DNA of 64,000 nt from Muricea muricata (lineage: Eukaryota > Cnidaria > Anthozoa > Malacalcyonacea > Plexauridae). The notes below the pieces were generated by a model. It was not told where the DNA came from. It made no database searches and was given only the letters and a program-made list of their open reading frames with translations. Below are positions 24,201 to 39,200 of this stretch, piece by piece (position 1 is the stretch's first letter; every line of letters begins with the position of its first letter). A program made the translations under genes and the position numbers. The stretch lies in NCBI GenBank assembly GCA_963855995.1, contig OY979721.1, positions 2,542,001-2,606,000 on the forward strand, written 5' to 3'.

Positions 24201-27200
24201 CACCAGAGTCAGGTCAATGTCTTCACTAGAGTCAAGTCAATGTCTTCACCAGAGTCAAGTCGATGTCTTCACTAGAGTCAAGTCAATGTCTTCACCAGAG
24301 TCAAGTCAATGTCTTCACTAGAGTCAAGTCAATGTCTTCACTACGGTCAAGTCAATGTCTTCACTAGAATCAAATCAATGTCTTCACTTTTACTCGCGGT
24401 CAGTGAGCAAGGTTCACAATCACATTACAAACATACTTTGTTCATATTTCCCTCGTTACAAGCTTTGATTAACTCTACAAAAATAAACAATATTTCAAGA
24501 CTGGATATTAGTGAGATGGCACCAGAACTTGGTTAAATCTCTTTTTTGTAGCTCACAGTACAATTCCACTCTTTAATTGTTAGAAATTCTGTAGCTCTCT
24601 TCCTTGTCGAGATATTCATCATTACTCAATATGCAAATAATCTAACGTACCCTACACTGGACAAAATTGTCAAAGGCACCTTAACAAGCCGAATTATCCT
24701 ACCTTGAGTTAACATGTCCTCTTTCACCCTTCTACAAAGAAAAATGAAACAATTTTCAGTATATTTACGACTGCCATAGAGTATTTTAATAAAACACAAA
24801 ACTATTGATACTCCGTGAATTGTCAACATTTTTATTCTAAACGTTTCAACATGTAGTACAAGTCATCTTCTGTAGAATAACTGTTAATTTAGAGGTCAAA
24901 CTATGCTGGCGTGTCTTGATCCTCTTGACCATCTTGAAGATGCGTTTCTTTTAAATTAACAGTTATTGTACTGAACATGTCTTGTACTACAAGTCGAAAC
25001 GTTTGGAATAAAAATGTTGACAATTCACGCAGTATCAATAGTTTTGTGTTTTCAGTACGTATTGCTGAAGGTTCGCTTTCAGACAATTCTCTCTCATCGT
25101 TATATGATTTACGTTCGTCACCTTTCGGCTTCCTCTTCTTCATCAATATTCACAATAAATATTCCATCTTCTAAAATGTCTGCAACATCGTATAGACCTT
25201 CCTGCAACAGAAAACTGTGCATTATTTTCCCCCATATATCTCAATTGGCTTCCTTTTTCTGATTCCCATAGATTCGTAGCTGTTGTGAACTTATATATTC
25301 CGATCGAATGCGAACCTAAATTAGCGTGTACCCGCAAAAATGTAGTTGATTTAAATTAAACACATAGAATTTCACACAGGAATCCATCCTCTTCTTTCTG
25401 TCACATAAAAATGGTTCTCTTTGGGTGTCCGCCTGCCTTCACCATCAATGAACGCCAGCAACCTCTTCGGTATTGACTGGATCAATCGCTTGCTCAACTT
25501 TTTGTCCTCCATTATAAACGCTTTGAAGTTTGCCGGGTTTCCATACCATGTCTGCATTGACTGTGCACAGTAACTGAACTGTATACTTTGCTCTGCTCGT
25601 TATCTGGGGGGGGGGGGGGGGGTTAGGTGTAGGCAAAAATATGGGTCCTATTTCGTCACGTGTGTATTGTGTTTACTTAGAATGAACCAATAGTGATGTC
25701 TAGTTAGGCCATTTGTCGCCCTGGGTCAACTCAAAATTCAAGAAAAATTTTTCAAGAGCTCATTTGTTAACTTGAAAATATTCTTTCATAAATCTTGCCT
25801 GGATGGATTGAAGTTTTCCTATCTCAAGTTTTAAAAGAAAGAGATGTATTGAAATACACAAACTAAAACGGTCGGTAAGCTTCCAGCTAAACCGTGTATA
25901 AATATAGTTGAAGTTGTACCAAGTATGTTATCATTACGAACCTTGTAACAAGATGATAGCAACATGTTTCAACAGCCGGGAACAAGAAAGCAATGACGAG
26001 AAATGAAACGTGGTCGAAACAGCATTGTTACAAGTGGATCTGTATGGCCAGCGTATAAGTACACAATGCTGCAATGTCACCTGGATTCAGTAGCGAAGCA
26101 AGCCCAACAATTTGGCCATGCTATGCAAATTTAAATCATTATCATTATTCATTTCTTTAGTCATTCATTCCTTATACGGTCATAAAACACAGAAAAAATT
26201 GCATTTGCATGACCAAATGTCGGGATGGCTTCGCTACTGCCTGGATTAAGTCAGAGGACGGTTCTACAAAAGGTGAATAGCGTTATCCACCGGATAGTGA
26301 TTTTTTTCAACTGCCACAGAAAAGCATAAAAAGCAATGACATCAGCAATATTGAACTAAGAGATAAAAAATGACTTGAAAATGCTTAACTTTAATATGGA
26401 GTTTACCAGTTACTGCATATGACCATATGTTTAAAAAGTTTCAGAAAATCACTATCCGGTGAACAACCGACCACAGAGCTTTAAAATCACACGCTTACCT
26501 GCGCTGGGTCTATTCTGTACACGCGATCGCTGTAAGATGCTAAAAGCATAAAAGGAAATATGGAAGTGGCTCTTGGTTGCATTAAAAAGATCAATTGAGT
26601 TCACAATACAACTTTTCTGCGGTAGAATTTTTGTCACTAAGAGTCACATTGCGAAGTTAAGTGCTCTTTGCAAAGCAAGAGCTCGAATTATCCTTGCAAT
26701 GATCTCATTCCACCTGAACAACTCAATTCTTACTTACGTTGAAGTCAAAGTACTGACCGAAAATTTTACTTAAGTAAAAGTAAAAAGTAACACCTCAATT
26801 TTACCTAAGTAAAAGTCAAAGTACTGACTAAAAATTTTACTTAAGTAGAAGTCAAAGTACTCACTGAAAATTTTACTTACGTAAACGTAAACGTAAAAAT
26901 ATTGCTTCAATATTTTACTTATACTAAAGTGAGAGTACTATTGCAACAGAATTTAACGTTTTTCTGAACGGTAGTAAGCCAGAGGTAACAGAAGAACGGT
27001 AGTCTGCTAACCCGCTGACTTCGCTTTGAGAATAACTTTTCACTTCGCCAAAATATAACAAAAGTAACAAAGTAAAAAGTAAATATTAAACAAAATTCGA
27101 ACTTCGTTACAGCTAAAAAGTAGTTCATAAAAAAATTACTTCATTACAAGTTAATACTGATTCATAAGTCAATTTACTTCATCACTGCCTAACACCGGAT

Positions 27201-30200
27201 ATTAATAAATATTATTATACAATGCTAACGCAGTCTCAATTTTTATTGGTTCATAGCCTACAGACAATTCTCAATGTCACGCCACCTGCAAGGACATTGA
27301 AAATTGTCTGCACTCTCCAGGGACCGTAATGGCGTCTTCGTCGAGATACACAACTATTTCTGAATTGTATAAAACAATTATTGAATTCGGCTTTCGCATG
27401 GTATCAAGGTTTATCCAGACAGAGGTCAAAGTTATCTGCCGAAGCGAAGCTGAGTCTCTCTGTCTGGATAAATCTTGATATCATGCTCAGCCTCATCCAA
27501 TAATTGTCAAATAATCATAAAAAATGTGACCAATACCAAAAATCGTAACAACTTACCATCTAGAAAACACCAACTACTTTCCCCGCAAACTTCTTCTTTA
27601 TTCTTAAAAAGTAAAGGATCATTCTACATCACCAAAAAAGCCACCAAGCCAGATAGCAATAACAAACTAATGCTTCTAAATACAAGGGAGTGGAGTTTAC
27701 CTCTTTATTGAGAATTTCGTCAACGAGCAATCTTAAATATGTCAAGTCACATCGAGATTCGACATTCAATGTCGTCTTCAGAGTAGCTAGGAAGACAACA
27801 AGTTAAAATTAATTTTTTAAGAAATATTTTTTGTTTGTTCAGGCACAAACCACGACAGCTTATTGTAGAATACTACCTACACTAGACCACCACGTTTGAG
27901 ATATCTTTTCAGGTAGTTCAGACACAAAACACGACAGCTTATTGTAGAATACTACCTACACTAGACCACCACGTTTGAGATATCTTTTTCAGGTAGTTCA
28001 GACACAAACGACGACAGCTTATTGTAGAATACTACCTACACTAGACCACCACGTTTGAGATATCTTTTCAGGTAGTTCAGACACAAAACACGACAGCTTA
28101 TTGTAGAATACTACCTACACTAGACCACCAGGTTTGAGATATCTTTTTCAGGTCGTTCAGGCACAAACCACGACAGCTTATTGTAGAATGCCACTCATAT
28201 ACTTACAAACTTCAGCGATCTTTTTTATGTCATGAAAATTCTTTTTATAATCTTCAAACTCAGTGACGTATATTTTTGCATTGACTGGTGGAACAGGGGA
28301 CAAAGGACTTCTTCAAAAAAGAAAAAGTGAAAAAAATTCAAAAACAGGTACAGGATATTTCATGGAAAAAGCTGCACACTAAATTAGAGGCTGCAGATTT
28401 TTTTAGAATCTCTCGTTTCTAACAGTACACGACCATAAGAGATTATCCTAACTGGACCTCTACGAAGAACAGTTTAGAACTGATAGAGCTATCCAGTATA
28501 ATAAAGTTAGTTTAGCTTGGGTTCCCCCTTGCAGCAACACAGGATCAATAAAAGATGATCCTTACGGCACCTCTAGGAAGAACACTTTAGAACTGATAGA
28601 GCTATCCAGTATACATAAAGTTAGTTTGGTTCAGGTTTCCTCCTGTAGTAACATTGGATCAATAAGAGATGATCCTTACTGGACCTCTAGGAAGAACAGT
28701 TTGGAACTGATAGAGCTACCCAGTATAAATAAAGTTAGTTTAGTTTAGGTTTCCTCGTGTAGTAACACTGGATCAATAAGAGACGATCCTTATTGGACCT
28801 CTAGGAAGAACAGTTTAGGACTGACAGAGCTATATAGTATAAATAAAATTAGTTCAGATTTTCTCCTGTTGTAGCACTGAATTTATGGATGAGATTTCCA
28901 AGCTAGAAAAATGTACCGTGCGCTTACCCTAGATTGGAGTTTCCTCTGTGAGAATTTTTCTGCAAAATTAGATTTCACCATTAGTAATAAGATAATTATT
29001 TTAAAAAAAACACGTCTACAAGCCAGTACAAAATCAAGTTATTTCTGCTTACCTTGATCTTTTTAATCATACTGGCTTGATTTCGCAAATCTATCGTTAT
29101 AACTGACGGAAGTAAACGACAAGGTTCTGTAAAATAGTAAATGTCAAAGTAAATGCAACGCTTTCCTTGAGGTTTAAATAGCCAGCCGGCTGGCAGAGGG
29201 CACAAAAGAAATACGACCAGCCCAAAAACTATGATATTTTGCATTCCAACTATGTGCCTTGTATGTTTGCATGGTGAATATCAAATTAAAATATAATTTT
29301 GTGGAAACACCACGTAAGTTTATTATCGCAAGGCGATATTATTATTACCAGCACTGATGCAGATCCGAGCTTACGGATCGAAAATTTTGCGACAATAAAC
29401 TTACGTGGTGTTTCCACAAAACATATTTTACACATATCTTATGTTGGTATCTAAAACGAACCAATCACAATACAGGATAAAAATAAAAGGTACTCTTAGT
29501 TATAATAAGAACAATAGCTGCTGCAAGTAGGTTGTCAATTTTATTTGACAATCAAAGCCGTTTGAGCACATCTTGGACAAAATCACGGCTAATACTCCCA
29601 GGGGAAGTTTCAGGATCACATGCTGCTGTTCATCCTAATGTTCTGTCGCATTTGCTCTTGCTCGCAAAACTACTTGCGACGAAATTAGGAAGCCGTGGAA
29701 TGTTTATCTTAATGGACCATTCCCCTATTAGACAAACTTTTGAACTCGGAAAATTAATTAGCACAGCTGGAAAGAGCATCCTAAATTTCATACAATTGTC
29801 AAGTTTGGTTGCAAAATAATACGAAATGTGGAAAATATAGCCCTGCAAATTTTGCAAATTTTCCAAACATTTGTATTACAAACGGAAAAGCGTTACCACT
29901 ATGTGGAAATGTGGTAACGCTTTTTCCCGCGTAAAGCAAAAGTATACAAAATTCGAAAACTTTGTATTGCTACATTTTGTCGACACTTTACAATATTTTA
30001 CAACCAAGCTTTTCCCAACTGTGCTAAAGTGGTGTTCGAATTTGAAAGTTTGTCTAATTGGGGAATGGCCATTAGTAATAGAATTTAAAACATTCAGTTG
30101 TCAATCAAATTGAATCTTGACCAATAGGGATTTTGCGTCGGGTAACGCGACCCAAAAATACAAAATATCATAGTTTTTGGACAGGCCGTATTTCCCCAGC

Positions 30201-33200
30201 GCACGCCTCGGTTTCACAGAAATACGGTCAGCTCGCTGGCTAACGTTTACACTACAAGAGGCTCAAAGCCTTGAAAAAATTAGGAAACAATAAGCCTGCT
30301 GCACAAGACAGCTATCGGCTGTGCGGGTGGATTTTGCCGAGTTTTGTGCTTCATGCAACTCTTTCTCTCAGATCAAACATGTTTGACTCGAAGGAAAAGG
30401 TTGAACGAGCCATAAAACTCAGTAAAATCCGCCCACACACGGAGAGCTATCGGCTGAGCTAACAGACACGAGTAACTTTTGCTCAGCTGACAGATTTCGT
30501 GCGGGGTAGGCTTTAGGAAATAAATGTTTCCCGAGGTGGACAAACAGGGAAACGTTTTAAGGAAACAAGCTCCTTCCCTAGTTTGCAAAGTGCAAAACTT
30601 ATCTCACCTCCATCAACCTGAAACGGTAGAACTTTATTCGTTGTTAAAACTGCTTTTTTGCACTGCGAGATTCTAAGACCGTGTCCACCAACACGCGTGG
30701 TAGCCTGTAGCAGAGAGGAAATACATAGTTTTGTGTGAGGAGGTCAACAAATTTCCGCGGGGAGAGGTGCTAGCGTTGGCTTTGGGAACGTGGATCTTGT
30801 CAGGAGGCTATGGATTGGAGAAGAGGGGAGGGCTTATTGGAAAGAGATAAGGGGAGTACGAGAGTGGAAGGTTTTTGTGGGTAAAATGATGCAATTTTAT
30901 TCACGAATTAGCCATTTTCTTACGGAGACGGCAAAGCATGCACAGATTGTTTGGAGAGACAGTGCGGTAGATCGCGCCAGTCACGATACCAGGCCTGCAT
31001 AATATGACGGACCGCAGGACCAATGGTCCAAGAAAAGTTCTGAGGTCGGTAGAGAGGAGAAAACAGGATAAAACTGTAAAATATAAAGTCTCAAAGAAAA
31101 AAGTAGCAGAAAGAAAGAAAATGCGAAAGTATTTCCCTACATTCATGCACTCGATAGCCATTAAACAAATGGTTGATCTTTATGATAGCGAGTAGTTGAA
31201 TGTCAGGGATAAGTCATCAAAGAAGCTAGCTGTGATGAAGGAAAGGGTCACTTTTTGCGAGGGAAAGAGAGAAGATGAGGGGGTGAATACATTATTTTAT
31301 TTGAGATTGCCGACCATTTACCAACGAAGTCGACGTTAAGCCCATCACTTCAACATAACCATCGTCAATTCGCTGTCCCTTGAATTCCTAAATGAAAACG
31401 ACAACAATTATTGCTGAACTCGTTGAGTGCAAACCGTTTGCTTCTGAATCAGGCAATCGGTCACCAGCAACTTATGCTAACAGGCTTCGTGAGTGAGTGG
31501 TTATAATAATTTTTCTATAGAACGAATTACAAACAAGGATGACTTTTGTTTTAAAAGATCAATCATAAAGTACCTGGTATTGGTATCTACTCGACAATAT
31601 ACTATTAAATGTCAATATTTTGTGTTTACAGCAACATGTGTTTACAACAGGGTTGTAGCAAGCTTGCCTGCAAATTGTAACAATGGTGTCATTTCATCAC
31701 GTTGCTACAAGGTTGTCACTCACTACTTATCAAGATGTGTTCACAACAGGTTTCTGACAAGCTTGTCAACACCTTGTAACAATGTTGCTACAAGGTTGCC
31801 AACAACATATGTCATTATTGATCGTTAACATTCACAGTATTAGCATGTACCTCGTATTCTTTATGCGGGTTGCCCCAAGGTAGGGTTCCTGCTCCATATC
31901 TGTCAAATATTCCATAAAATTATGTTAGATAGCAGCTTTTGACAAACCATTGTCTTAACTGTCTTCTTTTGAAAGGTGTGAAAGAGTGAACGAGTTCAAA
32001 TGTTTGGATAAGGGAAGTCATATGCTCATAATATTTATGTCCACTCTTTCACATATGTCGAGACGAAAATAGCACCAGAAAGTGGTTTGTCGTCACCAAT
32101 CTTGTCTTAATGGACCTTTAACCTTTTAGACGGAATTTTGAAAAATTCGGGACACGCAAAAATATTACTACATCTTGAAAGAGCATCCTAAACTTAGTAA
32201 AATTGCAAAGTTTGGTTGTAAAATGTTGTAAACTGTAGAAAATATAGCCTTGCGAATCTGGCAAATTTGTATACATTTGTATTACGGCTGGAAAATAATG
32301 CCCAGTTGATACCTTGGGTATTCATTTCTCACGGATAATACAAAACTACAGAAAATTTGCCAACTTCGCAAGGCTATATTTTCTATAGTTTACAACATTT
32401 TACAACCAAACTTTGCAATTTTACTAAGTTTAGGATGCTCTTTCAAGCTGTGGTAATATTTTTTCCTTTTTCGATTTTTTTTCAAAATTTCGTCTAAAAG
32501 GTCCATTCCCAGTTGGAAGACTATAGGAATCAAGCATAGGCCGGACCTCCACTTATAGCCTTGACTTCAGTAAATAGTAAGACTTTCGTATCTTCTCAAG
32601 TTAAACCGTAAGTACTTTGGATCCCCTGTCAATTGGGCAAAAATCTGTTAGGTAAGTCCGCTCACCCAAGAGCAAGAAACACAACAAATCGACAAGTATA
32701 CTTACGAAGAAATGTTCAGAAATAGAAGACACTGGGGCTTCAATTCGGCTATTTTGTCGCTTAGATCAATGCCATCACACTAGAAAACATTGTGGAACAC
32801 ATAGTGTGTATGTTAAATACAAAAGATTCAACCAGCCCGGCACAGAACGTTCAAATTTGCTTGAAAATACGTTGGTTGGTTTGCGTGAAGATAACGTGAT
32901 GTCATCGTTATTTTGACGTTGTTTTTCACACGTTGGTTCAAGATTAGAAAACAGACGTCGATATAACGTCCATTCATGGTTGACTATATGACGTCGATCC
33001 CAGTTTTGATATCAATGTTGCCTCAAGGTCGATTCAGCGTTGAAATATCGTCGATGAGTTTGATAAGGTAATCTTAAAGTTGTTTTAACATCAGGAAAGT
33101 AACGTTGATCTAATTTGCATTTAAATCTTTTTTCAACGTTGATTCAAGAACTTGAAGTTGGTTAGCGTTTCATAAACGCACGTTTGCCCGCTGGGTGATC

Positions 33201-36200
33201 TATAATCATGGTACAGATAGTATAAATATTGATTCGAGTACAATTTGTAGAAAATGGACCATTCCCCAATTAGACAAACTTTTAAATTTGAAAACAATTT
33301 TAGTACGATTGGAAAGAGCTTCCTAAATTTAGTGAAATTGTGAAGTTTGGTTGTAAAATATTGAAAAATGTCGAAAATATAGTAATGTAAAGTTGCCGAA
33401 TTTTGTATACTTTTGTATTACGGGGGGAAAAAAGCGTTCCCACATTTCCACATAGTGCTAACGCTTTTCCATGCGTAATACAAAAGTATACAAAATTCGC
33501 AAACTTTACAGGGCTATATTTTCCACATTTTACAATATTTTGCAACCAAACTTGACAATTGTATAAAATTTAGGATGCTCTTTCCAGCTGTAATAATTGA
33601 TTTTCCGAATTCAAAAGTTTGTCTAATAGGGGAGCGGTCCATTGCGCTGATGTTTTTTTAAGTCATTCGAACTCCTGCGAGGAAGGACAAATGCCGTTTC
33701 GAATCTGTTTTTCTTTACCTCCAGTTTAATATGACGAAAAAGATCTCGAGAACTTCGCTGAATTACTTTGCATCCACCACGCTAAACGAACAAAACAAAC
33801 AGCGAATTATTGAGGATGATAAACATACAGGTATATGAATAATGAAATACTAATCGCCAGGGGCCGATTGCATAAAAAAATACAAACTGAAATTCCTTAG
33901 TTTAAATCGCAAACGTTAAAGAACTTGTATTACAATTTATAAAAGTTCTCTCATATAATGCCGAAACGTTTGGAAAACTCACCTTGCCGTAAAAATATAA
34001 ACTGTAAAAACGGTTCGCAAATTTATCAGGATTCGCCTCTAAAAAATAATGCTTTGGGGTTCCTCAGAAAGAAGATATAAACAAAAATAGGAACACATAG
34101 TCTGTGTGCGCGATACAACTCATGATGATGAAATCACAAAACGACACTAAAGAAAATTGGGAGGGGGGGGAGGGGAAAGGGGGAGGGAGAAGCGGGAGGG
34201 GAAAGGGAGGAGGGGGAAGGGGGGAGGGGGAAGGGGGAAGGGAAGGGGAGAGGGGGAAGGGGGAGGGGAAAAGGGGAGGGGAAAAGGGGAGGGGAAAAGG
34301 GGAGGGGAAAGGGGGAGGGGAAAGAGGGAGGGGAAAGGGGGAGAAAAAAGGGGGAGGGGAAAGAAAAGGAAGGGGGAGGGGGAAGGAAGCAATCCCCTCC
34401 CAATCTAAGGTTCTCTCACCTCTCGATTCGTGAAACTCTAAGGAAATTTCCGCATCTGCCCCAACACTGCAATAATTGTTCATCACATTTAACGGCAACT
34501 GGAAATGAATGAAAAAAAAAACGTTGGTAAAATTGGGTTGAAAATACGTTGATACGTCGGCAAGGTAATATCAGCGTTATTCTCACGTTTTACAAACGTC
34601 GGTTCAACATTAGCAAACAGACGTCGATATAATGTCTATTCATGGTTGATTCCGTGACGTCGACTTCACTTGTAATCTCAAAAAAAAAGGATTCAACGCC
34701 GAAATAGGGTTCATGAGATTGACAACGCAATCTGAACGTTGTTTCAACCACAGGAAAGTAACGTTGATCTAATTTGCATTGTCAACCTTTTTTCGACGTT
34801 TATAAATCATCATTTTCAATGTTTTGTAAGATATGTTACAGTAAACATTGGCTCATTGTATCAACGGCGTAACTTTTCTTACTGAAAACATTTGAAAACG
34901 TGCACGACACAAGATCGAAATTATGTCCCAGTTACAATCAGGAGTTTTTAGGACCGAAAACGGCCCAAAAAACTAAATCCTGAATGGACCTTTAACCTTT
35001 TAGATGAAATTTAAAAAAAAAATTGAAATAGGAAAATATATCACCACAGCTTGCAAGAATATCATAAACTTAGTAAAATTGCAAAGTTTGGTTGTAAAAT
35101 GCTGTAAACTATAGAAAATATAGCCTTGCGAAGTTCGCAAATTTTCTGTAGTTTTGTATTATCCGTGAGAAATGAATACCCAAGGGTATCAACTGGGTAT
35201 CATTGTCCACTGGTAATACAAATGTATACAAAATTTGCCAAATTAGCAAGGCTATATTTTCTATAGTATACAACATTTTACAATCAAACTTTGCAATTAT
35301 ACCAAGTTTAGGATGCTCTTTCAAGACGTAGTAATATTTTTGCCTGTTTCGAGGAAATTGTCCGAGTTAAATTTGCCACAGAAAGAAATTATCTTTCAAA
35401 TGGAAACCCAAAAATTACGGAAAAAATGGCTGGAAATCATTTCACAACAAGAGAAAAACTGTGCATTATAGTGAAGGTCGTATACAATGACCAGGATTCG
35501 CTCATTTCCTTTCAAACAATTCTCCCTGTCTCAAGTACTTTTAGAGGGCAGCCACTTCAGACCTCCTGCAGTTCACCGAAACTCAATCTTCTCAGCTAAA
35601 AATGGGCCAAAGGAAAACCCTGAGAAGAAATCCTGACTGGTACTTACGTTTGAAACGGCGTTTGGGTCTTTCTCTCCTTTGCCGTTCTCGCTGACTTGAA
35701 GATTCCATCTTTTGACAAAAGGAATGGATGGATTAGCGAGTGGCTGGGTGTTTGTATCAGCCTTAAATCAGTCGCGTTTACATGGAAAATTTCCGCCCTA
35801 CTAGATCTCGCCTTGTCAATGGCGCGACATTGCCTGGTACGGCTAAACCTCTCTCCCGCAAACATCAACTGTAAACTTTTTAATGTTGATTTCAAATAGA
35901 AGAGCGGGAAAAATAGACGAGCCCCTGAGCGGCGTTCGCAGGAAATACATGAGCTCTCGCAGGAGATTGTAGATTAATTGTTATTATTATTTATCGAAAA
36001 TATTTCAGAAACCTCTGCTTTAATAATTCCTCATATCCTGCTCGACCTCATGCAATAATTGTTTAATAATGGCAAAAAATAAAAAGGCACACATAGTTCT
36101 GCATATACTGATATACGTATTTTACGAAAGCATTGTGTTCAAAATTTGGACATATGTTTCCAGTTAGCAATACTTTCGTTTAAAATCCATGTTCGCAGGA

Positions 36201-39200
36201 AATTTTTCTTGGCAGTATTTGCTCGTAGGAAGAACTTTTTTCGCGGTCAAATCGCATGCAAGATCGCCTCTAGTACGGCCAGAATCGATCAATGAATCAA
36301 TCAGTACATTTTTCTCTGCCAGTACATTAAGAAATGGATGAAGTTTTATGCACTCGCAACCAACCTGTCGAGTTGAACAACCTCTGCTTCTTGAAGGTGG
36401 TTTAAAATTCTTTGTAACGGTTCGTCCGTATATCCCTGGAAATTGTATACACATTAAAAAATTTATGAGCCTGCAGTGTAACAGTACTGAACAATGTTTT
36501 CTGCCGACCGACATTTTTGAATGTTAACAATATTGAATGTAAACAATATTGAGAAACATTGTTTCGTCGGATGTAACACCGCTGAACAATACTGTTGAAC
36601 AATGCTTTGTTCAAGCAGCACAACATTGTTCAATGATGTTTTCGTCAACATTCGAACACAATTTGTTGATTTTTGTGTAGATGACTGTATGTTGCACGGT
36701 CAGCGGTAGCCAACGATAACACAATGACTCACCGCTCCCCAGTTAAGTTCTCTTGACAAGTCGTTCCCAGTTCCTATTGGTAATACCGAGACGGGGGGAG
36801 GAGGTGATAGCTGGAGATCGTCCAATTCTGAGAGAATCCAGCCAACCTTCAAAACGAGAATAAAGCTAAGTGGGATACTCTGGAAAGACCACAGCCCAAA
36901 AGACCGTAGACATTTGATCATAAGCCAATGACCTTATGAGGACTAGACAAAACAGGACAGGACAGGACAGGACAGGACAGAAAAGGACACAACAAGCAAA
37001 GGCAGGGCAGGAAAGGTCAGGTCAGGACAGGTGGACAGGACAGGATAGGGTAGGATAGGGCAGAACAGAACAGGACAGGGCAGAACAGAACAGGACAGGA
37101 TAGAACAGAACAGAACAGAACAGAACAGAACAGAACAGAACAGAACAGAACAGAACAGAACAGAACAGAACAGAACAGAACAGAACAGAACAGAACAGAA
37201 CAGAACAGAACAGAACAGGACAGTATGGGATAGAACAGAACAGGATAGGACAGGACAAAACAGGACAGGATGGGACAGAAAAGGATAGGATAGGGCAGAA
37301 CCGAACCGAACAGAAGCTTACCGTGCCATCTCCACCGCAAGCCAAGATTCTCAAGTTTGGAACACGACGATAAAGTTGAAGTCTGCAAAAACACATCACA
37401 AGAATGAAAAACAGTTCAGAACTGATTGAGCTGTATCTAGTATGAAAAAGTTCCACTATTATAAACATACCCAAACTTTGGACCAACTTGCGACAGATCA
37501 AAGACCTGGTAAGAAAAACAAACAGAAATTTAATTTCGCACGTCTCACGGGTCACGATCATAGAAATAATAGATACAGAATGCGTGCTTGGCAACCTAGC
37601 CAGTACCCAAATTGAAAAAAATTGCCCTTATAAATCCGCCATATTGGATTTGTCCGAGGAGTGAGTTTAATTTTGCCCTTACAAATCGGCCATTTTGAAT
37701 TTTAATGTGGCGTCACTTGTTTACCTGAAAATAGATAAGAGCACGCATTCCATATCTATTATTTCTATGGTCACGGCAAACGAGTTCTTTTACGGCTGCA
37801 GACGTGGATAACTTACAGTACCTGTCTGGGATTTAAAAGCCATTGAAATTTTCGAATGATTTTAGCACCCTGCAAGAAAAAAATGTTGATTCACAAAGTC
37901 ATATACGGTTCATCTTAAGAAGGACGAGAGAAGGGAGTTTGTATGAGAGTTTTCTCAACTCTTATGTCCTGGTCCAACAGGAACAAGAGTTGCACGAGAG
38001 TTGATGAGAGTTGACAAGCGAGAGTTTGTATGAGAGTTTTGTCAACTCTTATGCTCTGGTCAAGCGAGAACAAGAGTTGCATTAGAGTTGATGAGAGTTG
38101 GCAAGCGAGAGTTTGTACGAGAGTTTTCTCAACTCTCATGCCCTGGTCAAACGAGAACAAGAGTTGCATTAGAGTTGATGAGAGTAGACAAGCGAGAGTT
38201 TGTATGAGAGTTTTCTCAACTCTTATGCTCTGGTCAAGCGAGAACAAGAGTTGCTTGAGAGTTGACGAGTTTCTAGAATTTTTTCTCAGCTGGGGGCGTG
38301 GGGTTGTTAGCCATTCATATGTTGGTTGAGTACCTCCTGGGTGAAGTATCATTTCCTACCTGTTTCCCTCCGCTTTTAGGGTTGACAAAGACGAGTAACG
38401 GACTTCTATTGTCGCCAGCAACAGGTCTGACCTGAAATGAAAAAAGAATGAAATAATACGACGACTTAAAATCGCAACCATCTCACTTTAAGTTAAAAGA
38501 AAGCAAAACGACCATCGTAAAGAAATTGCAGCTTACCGCAAATGCTTTTCTTTCCTAAACACAGAGAAAAAATACGCAATCAATTCAAAAAGCAACCATA
38601 AAACTCAGCCAGAACCGTGCAAGTTACAGCAAATCTGCTACAGGCTGCTTGCTGGCTTGCCATCAAGCCGATATCAGGGTGGCTTCGCATCGCTTGCTAA
38701 GGCTTGATGACAACAATTCTGCTGCAAATTGTCATCTGGCTGACGCAAGTCCATTGTCTATCCGCGAATTGTTGAAACAGGTCTGCAAATGTCAAGTTGC
38801 ATCAAGTCTGATTTTCAGAGGCTTGATGAAACTTGCCGACACGCTTGCAACAAGGCAACGAAAAATAGTTTTTTAAGGCAAAAAAATCAGTGTTAATCAA
38901 GACTTACCCTTCCGGATTTTCTTCTCGCGTGTCGCTTTTTTATGGAGGAAGTTCGGAACTAAAAAATAAATACAGACAGGATGTTGTCGGTGATACTCTG
39001 AGTTTACCTCCATACAGGCCAAGCTGAAAAATATGCCTGACCACGGGCCCGGGAATCCAAGTGCACACTCACCAATATTAGTTATAACCACTCAAAACAA
39101 AATGTTCGCCGAAACATTCTTAACACCCCCCCCCCTCGCTCTCTAAAGTTCAGACTAACGAATAGTTCACTAACTATTTATCTATCAATCTAACTTTACC

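Noticed and set aside
23860..24536. Plus-strand frames with repeated SLESSQCLH
   Set aside because: An artefact of a 24-bp minisatellite whose length is divisible by three.
25372..25636. A coding exon (frames with [13 protein letters not shown] or [14 protein letters not shown])
   Set aside because: No match to DGK at this position. DGK phases join 26,499 directly to 25,201. It may be an old transposon fragment, but I cannot name it.
2105..28190. CRISPR-like repeat-spacer arrays among the regular repeats
   Set aside because: Units are whole tandem repeats without unique spacers, and the genome is clearly an animal's.
30790..31195. Small basic proteins on the plus strand
   Set aside because: The sequence belongs to a repeat also found at 40.1 and 61.9 kb.
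34104..34433. Gly/Arg/Lys- or Pro/Ser-rich frames on both strands
   Set aside because: Frames through the purine tract. Only 34,420-34,498 (-) is coding, as a DGK exon in another context.
37017..37594. Open frames of 125 and 190 codons on the minus strand rich in FCSVL
   Set aside because: They are translations of the (GGACA/GAACA)n pentanucleotide. The only real coding part is the small DGK exon 37,322-37,382.
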